A stretch of DNA of 64,000 nt, taken from the NCBI GenBank assembly GCA_029960065.1, contig JASCOF010000003.1, positions 310,001 to 374,000 on the forward strand. Direction: 5' to 3'. Origin of the DNA: Flavobacteriaceae bacterium PS02336. Lineage in GTDB: Bacteria > Bacteroidota > Bacteroidia > Flavobacteriales > Flavobacteriaceae. Below the pieces are notes generated by a model. It searched no databases, was not told the DNA's origin, and was given only the letters and a program-made list of their open reading frames with translations. Shown one piece after another: positions 52,748 through 60,626 of the stretch (positions are counted from its first letter, which is position 1; every line of letters starts with the position of its first letter). The translations under genes were made by a program, and so were the position numbers.

Positions 52748-53416
52748 CTATTTTCTTATATCTTTTATAATGTCAAGAACCTGGCTAACTTTTGCTGTTA
52801 AACCAACAAAATCTTTATTTTCTAATATGTCTTTTGAAATCAACTGTGATCCTAAACCAACACAAGTTGCTCCGGCATTTAACCATGAACTTAAACTTTC
52901 TTTTGTTGGATAAACTCCTCCAGTCGGCATAATATTGGTCCACGGACAAGGGCCTTTTATTGCCTTTATGAATTCTGGCCCATATATATCGGCTGGAAAT
53001 AATTTTACAATTTCACAGCCTAATTCTTCTGCTCTAGCAATTTCTGTCAAAGTACCGCAGCCTGGCGACCAAAGCACTTTTCTGCGATTACATGCTATAG
53101 CTATATCTTCTCTAAAAACTGGTGTTACAATAAAATTTGCTCCCAAGCTCATATACAACGAAGCCGAAGCGGCATCTGTAATAGAACCAACTCCTAAGAT
53201 CATTCCTGGAAGTTCTGCTAAAGCATATTTATTTAAAGCTCCAAAAACTTCATGTGCAAAATCTCCTCTGCTGGTAAATTCCATTAATCTGGAACCTCCG
53301 TCATAACATGCTTTTAAAACTTTTTTACTCAATTCGATATCAGAATGAAAAAACAACGGAACCATACCGTTTTCTTTCATCGTTGATGCCACTTCTATTC
53401 TTGAATATTTTGCCAT
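52748..53416 (-). CDS. kdgA: 2-keto-3-deoxy-6-phosphogluconate (KDPG/KHG) aldolase
   Basis: Class I aldolase of 222 residues that splits KDPG into pyruvate and glyceraldehyde 3-phosphate. The family pattern is visible: MVPLFFHSDIELSKKVLKAC, the catalytic-Glu-like LMEFTSRGD segment, GVGSITDAASASLYMSLGANFIVTP near 75, and VKLFPADIYGPEFIKAI near 136 with the Schiff-base Lys. IMPTGGVYPTKESLSSWL then forms the phosphate site. It follows kdgK by 13 bases and ends the kduI-kduD-uxaC-kdgK-kdgA run. The common name eda is also used for this enzyme. Confidence 0.94.
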   Translation of the reverse strand: MAKYSRIEVASTMKENGMVPLFFHSDIELSKKVLKACYDGGSRLMEFTSRGDFAHEVFGALNKYALAELPGMILGVGSITDAASASLYMSLGANFIVTPVFREDIAIACNRRKVLWSPGCGTLTEIARAEELGCEIVKLFPADIYGPEFIKAIKGPCPWTNIMPTGGVYPTKESLSSWLNAGATCVGLGSQLISKDILENKDFVGLTAKVSQVLDIIKDIRK

Positions 53417-53429
53417 TATTTATTTAAAA

Positions 53430-54452
53430 TTATCTTGATACTAATGCAGAACCATCACCATCAATCATATTTTCAACTTCTTTTAAAGTAACCAGATTGT
53501 AATCTCCTGCAATTGTATGTTTTAAACAGCAGGCTGCAACTGCAAAATCCAGTGCTCTCTGGTTATTATTTTGATATTCCAACAAACCGTAAATTAATCC
53601 GCCCATAAAGGCATCACCGCTTCCTACGCGGTCTACAACCGGAGTTACTTCTTTTACTTTTGCGCTGTAAATAGCTTTCCCATCATATAAGATTCCACCG
53701 ATTCTCTGGTGCGAAGCACTTACAGAATAACGAAGTGTTGTTGCTGCAGTTTGAAGATTCGGAATCAATTCAAACAATTTATCGTATACTGCTGGAAGTG
53801 ATTTTTCATCCTGATAATTCGGATTTACTTTCGGAATTCCCAACATGAAATACGCTGTATCAATATCTCCTAAAATCACATTGCTGTATTTTAGCATTTC
53901 TGGCATAACTTCACTTGGTGTTTTTCCGTATTGCCAAAGTTTTGATCTATAATTTAAGTCGCATGAAATTTTAATTCCAAGTTTATGAGCTACTTTAATA
54001 GCTTCTAAACAAGCTTGTGCTGCACTTTCTGAAATTGCTGGTGTAATACCGCTCCAATGAAACCATTCGGCTCCTTCTAGAACTTTTTCCCAATCAACCT
54101 GACCTTTTTCAATAGTTGACATGGCACTGTGAGCACGATCGTAAACCACATTACTGCCGCGGGTTCCTGCGCCTGTTTCTAGAAAATAAATTCCTAAACG
54201 TTCTCCTCCGTAAACAATGTTTTTAGACTCGACATTCATTTTTCTGATTTCTTTTAATGCAGAAAAACCAATTTCATTTTCAGGTAATCTTGTAACAAAT
54301 TCAGCATTTACACCATAATTTGCTAATGACACACACACATTAAATTCTCCACCACCATAAGTAGCACCAAATACTGTAGATTGCGAAAAACGTAAATGTC
54401 TTTCTGTCGATAAACGAAGCATGATTTCTCCAAATGCAACTACTCTACTCAT
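53430..54452 (-). CDS. kdgK: 2-keto-3-deoxygluconate kinase
   Basis: PfkB/ribokinase-family kinase of 340 residues that phosphorylates KDG to KDPG. It starts VVAFGEIMLRLSTERHLRFS and has the substrate-side FGATYGGGEFNVCVSLANYG near 28. The C-terminal PfkB signature is VDRVGSGDAFMGGLIYGLLE near 272 with the catalytic Asp. It is the point where the isomerase route (UxaC-UxaB-UxaA) and the unsaturated-uronate route (KduI-KduD) have already joined. The kdgA gene follows 13 bases on. Upstream, a 115-base gap to uxaC contains a repeat of the GCGGTTAA family. Confidence 0.95.
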   Translation of the reverse strand: MSRVVAFGEIMLRLSTERHLRFSQSTVFGATYGGGEFNVCVSLANYGVNAEFVTRLPENEIGFSALKEIRKMNVESKNIVYGGERLGIYFLETGAGTRGSNVVYDRAHSAMSTIEKGQVDWEKVLEGAEWFHWSGITPAISESAAQACLEAIKVAHKLGIKISCDLNYRSKLWQYGKTPSEVMPEMLKYSNVILGDIDTAYFMLGIPKVNPNYQDEKSLPAVYDKLFELIPNLQTAATTLRYSVSASHQRIGGILYDGKAIYSAKVKEVTPVVDRVGSGDAFMGGLIYGLLEYQNNNQRALDFAVAACCLKHTIAGDYNLVTLKEVENMIDGDGSALVSR

Positions 54453-54465
54453 TATTTATATTTTT

Positions 54466-54560
54466 TTTTGCCACAGATTTCAAAGATTATAAGGATTAAG
54501 AAAACTTAGCGAGCCTTTCGTAAATCTTTGTTCCCGATAGCTATCAGGATTGCGGTTAAT
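54466..54560. repeat. Degenerate copy of the GCAAAG/GCGGTTAA repeat between uxaC and kdgK
   Basis: Contains CTTAGCGAGCCTTTCGTAAA, CCCGATAGCTATCAGGA and TTGCGGTTAA, related to the units at 12842-12942 and 31918-32245. CCCGATAGCTATC can form a short hairpin. No ORF or terminator T-tract is seen. Confidence 0.5.
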
Positions 54561-54567
54561 TTATTAT

Positions 54568-55971
54568 TTAAAACTTAAAATATTCTTTAGCATTGTTGTA
54601 TGAAATATCAGAAACTAATTTTCCGATCCATTCCATATCATTTGGCAATTCACCGCGTTTGATTTCGTCTCCTAAAAGATTACATAAAATACGTCTGAAA
54701 TATTCGTGTCTTGGGAACGATAAGAAACTTCTAGAATCTGTTAGCATTCCAACAAAACAGCTGATTAAGCCCATGTTTGAAAGCGCATTCAATTGTTTTG
54801 TCATTCCGTCTTTTTGATCTAAAAACCACCATCCTGAACCAAATTGTACTTTTCCGCGAACGCTTCCGTCGTTAAAATTTCCAATCATCGTTGCCATAAC
54901 TTCGTTATCAGCCGGATTTAGGTTGTAAATAATCGTTTTAGTCAATTTATCTTTGCTGTCTAAAGCATTTAAAAAGCTTGACAGTTTTTGTGCTTGCGGA
55001 TAATCTCCAATAGAATCCCAACCTGTATCTGGTCCTAAAATTCTGTGCATACGAGCATTGTTGTTGCGCAATGCACCTAAGTGAAACTGCTGTACCCATC
55101 CAAATTCATGATACGTTTCTGATAAGAAGATCAAAACAGCACTTTGGAATTTTAGAGCTTCTTCTGGTGTTATAATTCTATTTTCTCTTTTCTTTTTGAA
55201 AATTGCAGCAATCTCAGATTCTGTAAAATCTTCAAAATAAATCTGGTCTAAACCGTGATCGCTCAATTTACATCCGTTAGCATTAAAGAACTCAATTCTG
55301 TTTCTTAATGCAGCTTGTAAATCTGCAAAAGTATTAATTGCAATACCGGACACATCCCCTAATGTGTCCAGATATGCATTATAACCATCATTAGCAATTA
55401 AGATGGCTTTATCAGGTCTGAAAGCCGTACTCATTTTAATTCCAGTTGAATTGTTTGCGAATTTTTTGTGAAATTCTAAACTATCAATCGGATCTTCAGT
55501 AGTACAAACTAATTCAGCATTTACTTTTTTAAGAAGGTTTTGCGTGCTGTACGCTTGAGAATTTATTTTCTCCGTAGTTTCGATATAAATTTTCTCAGCT
55601 GATTTTTCATTCAACAAGTCATAAATATCAAAATAACGTGCTAATTCTAAATGTGTCCAGTGGTACAAAGGATTACGCATCGTGTACGGAACTGTTTTTG
55701 CCCAGTTTAAGAACTTATCTTTATCTGAACCGTTTCCTGTTACAAACTGCTCATTAATTCCTAATGTACGCATTGCACGCCATTTGTAATGATCGCCGTT
55801 GATCCATACATTCGTAATGTTATCAAAAATCTTATCCTCGGCAATAAACTGCGGATTTAAGTGATTGTGGTAATCAATAATTGGCTGGTTTTTAGAGTAA
55901 TTGTGATATAACTCTTCAGCGTATTTATTTTCTAATAAAAAATTGTCGTGTATGAATGTATTTGCGCTCAT
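54568..55971 (-). CDS. uxaC: Glucuronate/galacturonate isomerase
   Basis: Metal-dependent amidohydrolase-fold isomerase of 467 residues. It converts D-galacturonate to D-tagaturonate and D-glucuronate to D-fructuronate. Family features are FLLENKYAEELYHNYSKNQP, the metal-ligand-like YHNHLNPQFIAEDKIF near 35, WRAMRTLGINEQFVTG, CTTEDPIDSLEFHKK near 160, FGWVQQFHLGALRNNN near 300 and GMLTDSRSFLSFPRHEYFRR near 430. It starts 24 bases after kduD. It is the entry point for free galacturonate released by the GH28 enzymes. Confidence 0.96.
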   Translation of the reverse strand: MSANTFIHDNFLLENKYAEELYHNYSKNQPIIDYHNHLNPQFIAEDKIFDNITNVWINGDHYKWRAMRTLGINEQFVTGNGSDKDKFLNWAKTVPYTMRNPLYHWTHLELARYFDIYDLLNEKSAEKIYIETTEKINSQAYSTQNLLKKVNAELVCTTEDPIDSLEFHKKFANNSTGIKMSTAFRPDKAILIANDGYNAYLDTLGDVSGIAINTFADLQAALRNRIEFFNANGCKLSDHGLDQIYFEDFTESEIAAIFKKKRENRIITPEEALKFQSAVLIFLSETYHEFGWVQQFHLGALRNNNARMHRILGPDTGWDSIGDYPQAQKLSSFLNALDSKDKLTKTIIYNLNPADNEVMATMIGNFNDGSVRGKVQFGSGWWFLDQKDGMTKQLNALSNMGLISCFVGMLTDSRSFLSFPRHEYFRRILCNLLGDEIKRGELPNDMEWIGKLVSDISYNNAKEYFKF

Positions 55972-55995
55972 TTCTTTTTAAATATAATTTGAGAA

Positions 55996-56787
55996 TTATT
56001 CTTCGTTTGAAGGTTTTCCAATTGTAGCTAAGATTCCGCCGTCAACATATAAAATATGTCCGTTTACAAAATCACTCGCTTTGGATGATAAAAATATTGC
56101 TGCTCCTGCTAAATCACTTGGATCTCCCCATTTTGCAGCAGGCGTTCTACTTATGATAAAATCGTTAAACGGATGTCCGTCAACTCTAATTGGTTTTGTT
56201 TGTTCTGTAGCAAAATATCCCGGACCGATTCCGTTTATCTGAACGTTGTATTTTGCCCATTCTGTTGCCATGTTTTTAGTCAGCATTTTCAAGCCTCCTT
56301 TTGCAGCAGCATAAGCAGAAACAGTATTTCTTCCTAATTCACTCATCATCGAGCAAATGTTGATTATTTTTCCTTGTCTTCTATCAATCATTCCTTTAGC
56401 AACATGCTTAGAAACAATAAACGGACTCACTAAATCAATATCAACCACTTCTCTGAAATCTGAAACTTCCATGTCCAAAAGCGGAATTCTTTTAATAATT
56501 CCAGCATTATTGATCAAGATATCGATTGGTCCAACTTCACTTTCAATTTTCGCAACTGCAGCTTTTACTTCCTGCTCTTCTGTTACATTAAATTTGTAAC
56601 CCACTGCATTTATTCCTTCTGCTTTAAGTTCTGCAACAGCATTGTCAATTTTTTCTTGAGACGAATTTCCATTCACCACAATTGTTGCCCCAGCTTCACC
56701 AAGTCCTTTTGCCATTGCCATTCCCAGTCCATGTGTACTTCCTGTGATTAAGGCAACTTTTCCTTTTATATCAAATAAGTTTGTCAT
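55996..56787 (-). CDS. kduD: 2-deoxy-D-gluconate 3-dehydrogenase (KduD, short-chain dehydrogenase)
   Basis: SDR enzyme of 263 residues that reduces 2,5-diketo-3-deoxygluconate (the KduI product) to KDG. The Rossmann motif TGSTHGLGMAMAKGLGEAG is near 16, with NNAG near 94. The catalytic Ser and YxxxK are in ICSMMSELGRNTVSAYAAAK near 146-165, and the end is GHILYVDGGILATIGKP. It overlaps neither neighbour but is only 4 bases after kduI, indicating tight co-expression. The name kduD is supported by this partner. Glucose-type SDR side activities cannot be excluded from sequence. Confidence 0.94.
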   Translation of the reverse strand: MTNLFDIKGKVALITGSTHGLGMAMAKGLGEAGATIVVNGNSSQEKIDNAVAELKAEGINAVGYKFNVTEEQEVKAAVAKIESEVGPIDILINNAGIIKRIPLLDMEVSDFREVVDIDLVSPFIVSKHVAKGMIDRRQGKIINICSMMSELGRNTVSAYAAAKGGLKMLTKNMATEWAKYNVQINGIGPGYFATEQTKPIRVDGHPFNDFIISRTPAAKWGDPSDLAGAAIFLSSKASDFVNGHILYVDGGILATIGKPSNEE

Positions 56788-56791
56788 TTTC

Positions 56792-57631
56792 TTATCTTAA
56801 ATCTGTGATTTTACAAACATCCATATCTCCGTAATCTAAGTTTTCACCAGCCATTCCCCAGATAAAAGTATAGTTGCTGGTTCCTGAACCTGAGTGAATT
56901 GACCAAGGCGGAGAGATAACTGCTTGATGATTGTTCATCCAGATATGTCTTGTTTCCTGCGGTTGTCCCATAAAATGGCAGACTGCTTGGTTTTCTGGAA
57001 TATCTAAATAGAAATACACTTCCATTCTACGATCGTGAACGTGTGCCGGCATGGTATTCCAAACACTTCCAGGTTTCAATTCTGTCATTCCCATTTGCAA
57101 TTGGCAAGTTGTAACCACGCTACCAATAATCATTTGATTAACCGTACGGTGATTCGCCGTTTCCATTGTACCCAACTGTAATTTATTCGCTTCCGCTAAA
57201 CTTACTTTTTTAGTTGGATAAGTTGTGTGTGCTGGTGCAGAGTTTAAATAAAATTTAGCTGGATTACTGCTGTCAGCACTTTTAAAAATTACATCTTTAT
57301 TTCCTGCTCCGATGTATAATGCATCTTTAAAACCTAATTCATAAGCAGTTCCTTCAACAACCACAGAACCACTTCCTCCAACATTGATAATTCCTAATTC
57401 TCTACGCTCTAAAAAATAAGGCGCTTTAAGCGGATCGATTGTTTCTAAAACTAAATCACCTTTTACTGGAACTGCAGAACCTGCAATGTATCTGTCGTAA
57501 TGAGAATAAACCAATACCACTTCATCTTCCTGCATTAGATCATCAATTAAGAATTCTTCTCTTAATTGCTGTGTATCATATTTTTTTACAGCTTCTGGGC
57601 TTGACGCGTATCTTGAACTATATTTTGTCAT
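56792..57631 (-). CDS. kduI: 5-keto-4-deoxyuronate isomerase
   Basis: Cupin-fold zinc isomerase of 279 residues that converts 4-deoxy-L-threo-5-hexosulose uronate to 2,5-diketo-3-deoxygluconate. Family motifs are FLERRELGIINVGGSGSV near 80, the metal ligands in WNTMPAHVHDRRMEVYFYLD near 190-208, and SPPWSIHSGSGTSNYTFIWG near 240 followed by MAGEN. It is the first gene of a run kduI-kduD-uxaC-kdgK-kdgA. Its promoter carries the LacI-type operator 14 bases before the ATG. Its substrate comes from the GH105 enzymes acting on PL10 products. Confidence 0.97.
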   Translation of the reverse strand: MTKYSSRYASSPEAVKKYDTQQLREEFLIDDLMQEDEVVLVYSHYDRYIAGSAVPVKGDLVLETIDPLKAPYFLERRELGIINVGGSGSVVVEGTAYELGFKDALYIGAGNKDVIFKSADSSNPAKFYLNSAPAHTTYPTKKVSLAEANKLQLGTMETANHRTVNQMIIGSVVTTCQLQMGMTELKPGSVWNTMPAHVHDRRMEVYFYLDIPENQAVCHFMGQPQETRHIWMNNHQAVISPPWSIHSGSGTSNYTFIWGMAGENLDYGDMDVCKITDLR

Positions 57632-57644
57632 AATTTTTATTTAA

Positions 57645-57666
57645 TGTAATCGATTGCACAAAATTA
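57645..57666 (-). promoter_or_regulatory. kduI promoter with abutting LacI-type operator
   Basis: On the minus strand TAATTTTG (57666-57659) matches TAnnTTTG and is followed at once by the operator, read on the plus strand as TGTAATCGATTGCA (57645-57658). It starts 14 bases before the ATG. The -33 region is weak (TATG at a 19-base spacing). Confidence 0.75.
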
Positions 57667-57729
57667 ATTTTTTATATTGAAAAACCATAATTCAAATGAA
57701 AAAATTATTTTATTTAGATGAATTATCTA

Positions 57730-59199
57730 CTACAAATCTGTAATTGGCCTGTATTTTGGAACCAAAGATTTCATTACAATCCAGCCTGTTAAATAGCAAA
57801 CTGCACAAATGGAGAAGATAATAAAATAACCAGCTTCAATTCCTTTAAATCCCATAAAAACCATATTGGTTTCTTTTGCAAAATCGAATAAAACTCCAGA
57901 TCCTTTATTGATTAAAGTTGAACCAATTCCTCCTGCCAAACCTCCAATTCCTGTAATTGTTGCGATTGCTTTTTTAGGAAACATATCTCCTACCGTTGTA
58001 AAAATATTTGCTGACCAAGATTGGTGCGCTGCTCCTGCAATTCCGATAATAATTACTGGGATCCAGTAACTAATATATCCTAACGGTTGTGCAATTAAAG
58101 CTAATAACGGGAAGAAGGCAAAAATTAACATTGCTCTCATTCTTCCTTCGTATGGATTCATCCCTTTCTTTTCAACAAAATAAGTTGGAAGCCATCCTCC
58201 GATGATTGATAATAATGTAATTAAATAAAGTATAAATAATGGAAATGCTGCTTCTGTAGAATCCATTCCGTAAACAGAACTTAAATAAGCTGGAGTCCAG
58301 AATAAAAAGAACCACCAAACACCGTCTGTCATGAATTTACCAAATGCAAATGCCCAGGTTTGTTTATATTTAAAACAATCTGCTAAAGAAACTTTTGAAT
58401 TGGTTTCAGGAACGTAGCCCACTAACTTGCTATCTGCAATATCATCTTGCTGGATATAAGCCAATTCTTCTGCAGAAACTTTTGAATGTCTTTCTGGTTT
58501 GTCGTACATAAACATCCAAAATCCCATCCATACAAAACCTAAAGCACCTATGATGATAAATGACATTTCCCAGCCAAAAGATTGTGCAATAAACGGAATT
58601 GTAATCGGTGCCGCTAAAGCTCCAACGGTTGCTCCGGCATTAAAAATACTTGTCGCAAACGCTCTGTCTTTTTTAGGAAAATATTCAGCTGTAGTTTTAA
58701 TAGCTGCAGGAAAGTTTCCGGCTTCCCCAACTGCCAAAACAAAACGAGCGAAAATAAACAATGCAACACTTACATTAATTACCATCGCCGTATCACTAAC
58801 TGTACTTATAATCTCTTTTGAACCATGAAACCCTACAAACCATTCTCCTGTAATAATTCCTGAAGTTGCAATTCCGCAGAAAGCATGAAGACAAGCTCCT
58901 ACAGACCAAATTCCGATTGCCCAAAGAAATCCTTTTTTCGTGTCTAACCAATCTACAAACCTACCTGCAAACAACAAAGAAACAGCATAAAAAATAGAGA
59001 ATAAAGCAGTAATATTTCCATAGTCATTATTAGTCCAATGAAACTCTGGTGCAATAAAATCACTCCAAGTTAAGGAAAGTACTTGTCTGTCAAGATAATT
59101 AATTGTAGTTGCAAAAAATAATAAAGCACAAATGCTCCAACGGTATTTTCCAGTAGATTTGACACTTTGATTCACTGTAACAGTTTCGGTTTGATTCAT
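57730..59199 (-). CDS. MFS hexuronate transporter (ExuT-like)
   Basis: Major facilitator superfamily protein of 489 residues with about 12 TM helices. It has the ExuT/anion-cation symporter marks RWSICALLFFATTINYLDRQ, a signature VLAVGEAGNFPAAIKTTAEYF near 160, GATVGALAAPITIPFI and WWFFLFWTPAYLSSVYGMDS near 300. The likely cargo is D-galacturonate or a related hexuronate across the inner membrane. It starts 98 bases upstream of kduI and has its own promoter with a perfect spacing and a LacI-type operator, so it leads the uronate cluster. An extended loop with MVINVSVALFIFARF near 140 makes it a little longer than E. coli ExuT. Confidence 0.92.
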   Translation of the reverse strand: MNQTETVTVNQSVKSTGKYRWSICALLFFATTINYLDRQVLSLTWSDFIAPEFHWTNNDYGNITALFSIFYAVSLLFAGRFVDWLDTKKGFLWAIGIWSVGACLHAFCGIATSGIITGEWFVGFHGSKEIISTVSDTAMVINVSVALFIFARFVLAVGEAGNFPAAIKTTAEYFPKKDRAFATSIFNAGATVGALAAPITIPFIAQSFGWEMSFIIIGALGFVWMGFWMFMYDKPERHSKVSAEELAYIQQDDIADSKLVGYVPETNSKVSLADCFKYKQTWAFAFGKFMTDGVWWFFLFWTPAYLSSVYGMDSTEAAFPLFILYLITLLSIIGGWLPTYFVEKKGMNPYEGRMRAMLIFAFFPLLALIAQPLGYISYWIPVIIIGIAGAAHQSWSANIFTTVGDMFPKKAIATITGIGGLAGGIGSTLINKGSGVLFDFAKETNMVFMGFKGIEAGYFIIFSICAVCYLTGWIVMKSLVPKYRPITDL

Positions 59200-59305
59200 A
59201 GTAAGTGGGTATTATAGTTTTGTAATTTTTGGAATTTTAGCAATACTATTTACCTCTATTTAAAAATATTAAAATCAACAAATTAACAGTTCTAAAAAGA
59301 AATAA

Positions 59306-59350
59306 TGTAATCGATTGCACAAATATAGTTTTTAATCTCTACAATCCAAA
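59306..59350 (-). promoter_or_regulatory. Promoter of the hexuronate transporter gene with LacI-type operator
   Basis: On the minus strand TTTG (59350-59347), a 19-base spacer and TATATTTG (59327-59320) form a textbook Bacteroidota promoter. The operator TGTAATCGATTGCA (plus strand 59306-59319) abuts the -7 box, so bound repressor would cover the start site. The rest of the 59200-59603 gap holds no gene. A much weaker operator-like sequence lies near 59537-59550. Confidence 0.85.
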
Positions 59351-59603
59351 TAAATTGTATAAAAAATTATTTTGAGTATTTAAATAAATAAATTACATAA
59401 AAAAAAGAATACAAAATTACACATTAAACAATATATTTGTTAAAAGCTGATAGGTGAAATTTATCCTTTTTACGGGGTAAAATTGTCCTGACAATATTGG
59501 TTTTTCACACATTTTTTAACAATTTTCGTTTTTGTAGGCCATCGGTTGCATTTATCACAAAAAACAACTTAAACAACTATTAACCAAATAATTACACATT
59601 AAA

Positions 59604-60542
59604 TTGAAAAATAAACAATCACAATCTTTAAGAAGTATTGCATTGAGCTTCCTTCTTTTTTCGGGAGTATTTTCTCTAAATGCACAAAATCAGGTAATTC
59701 CGTTGTGGACTAAAATCCCAGACGAGATTAAAGCAGCAGATTACAAAGAAAAAGAAGTATTAAAAGAAGGAAAAATGGAAAGTACTAGTCAGGTTTCTGT
59801 GCCTACTTTAAGTATTTTTATTCCTAAAAATATAAAACCCAATCAGACTGCTGTAGTAATCTGCCCTGGCGGCGGTTACACCCATTTGGCTTTTGATAAA
59901 GAAGGAACAAAAGTAGCCGAATGGTTTAATAGTATAGGAATTGCAGCTTTTGTACTGAAATACCGCATGCCGACTGATTTAACTATGAAGAACAAAAATG
60001 TAGGTCCGCTTCAAGATGCACAAGAGGCGCTTCGTTACGTGAGACAAAATGCAGCAAAATGGAATATTGATCCAAATAAAATTGGAATTCTAGGTTTTTC
60101 TGCCGGTGGACATTTGGCTGCAACTTTATCAACTCATTATGATGACAAAGTTTACGAATCAGCATTTAAGGTGAGTGCTCGTCCTGATTTTTCTCTTTTG
60201 ATTTATCCTGTAATTTCAATGGAAAACGAGATCACTCATAAAGGTTCACAAACAAATCTTCTTGGAAATAACCCATCGCAAGAGCTTATCGATACTTTTT
60301 CAAATGAGAAAAAAGTAACTGCTAAAACACCTCCTGCATTTTTAATTCATGCCACAGATGATACGGTTGTCATACCAGAAAACAGTATCAATTACTATTT
60401 GTCCTTGAAAAAAAATGGAGTTACAGCCGAGTTACATTTATACGAAAAAGGCGGCCACGGATTTGGTTTAGGTGTAAATGACACCAGCAAATTCTGGACT
60501 AGAGACTGCATAGAATGGTTAAAAGCAAACGGTTATAACTAA
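59604..60542 (+). CDS. Secreted alpha/beta-hydrolase, acetyl-xylan-esterase-like
   Basis: Esterase of 312 residues that starts with TTG at 59604, directly before a good signal peptide (LRSIALSFLLFSGVFSLNAQ). Alpha/beta-hydrolase features are the oxyanion-hole CPGGGYTHLAFDKEG near 92, the nucleophile elbow GILGFSAGGHLAATLS near 163, an acid region FLIHATDDTVVIPE near 250 and the catalytic His in EKGGHGFGLG near 292. It is the BD-FAE/dienelactone type and so probably removes acetyl groups from pectin or xylan fragments. It is transcribed divergently from the uronate transporter and ends in a two-way terminator. Regulation with the LacI regulon is possible but not shown. Confidence 0.88.
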   Translation: MKNKQSQSLRSIALSFLLFSGVFSLNAQNQVIPLWTKIPDEIKAADYKEKEVLKEGKMESTSQVSVPTLSIFIPKNIKPNQTAVVICPGGGYTHLAFDKEGTKVAEWFNSIGIAAFVLKYRMPTDLTMKNKNVGPLQDAQEALRYVRQNAAKWNIDPNKIGILGFSAGGHLAATLSTHYDDKVYESAFKVSARPDFSLLIYPVISMENEITHKGSQTNLLGNNPSQELIDTFSNEKKVTAKTPPAFLIHATDDTVVIPENSINYYLSLKKNGVTAELHLYEKGGHGFGLGVNDTSKFWTRDCIEWLKANGYN

Positions 60543-60549
60543 AAAAAAG

Positions 60550-60580
60550 AAAGGCAAAACTTTTTCAAGTTTTGCCTTTT
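60550..60580. terminator. Bidirectional intrinsic terminator between convergent esterase and PepSY genes
   Basis: A 12-bp stem AAGGCAAAACTT with AAGTTTTGCCTT. On the minus strand it is followed by TCTTTTTTTT and on the plus strand by TT. It lies 8 bases after the esterase stop and 47 bases after the PepSY gene stop. Confidence 0.8.
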
Positions 60581-60626
60581 GATCAAAAAAAAAAAACAAA
60601 AAGGAATTAAAAACCATTTTAATATT

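Noticed and set aside
52935..53306. Plus-strand 123-codon ORF opposite kdgA
   Set aside because: It lies antisense within a confident enzyme gene and shows only complementary-strand composition.
59537..59550. GGCCATCGGTTGCA as an operator for the divergent esterase gene
   Set aside because: Four mismatches to the consensus and no adjacent TAnnTTTG box. It is too weak to claim.
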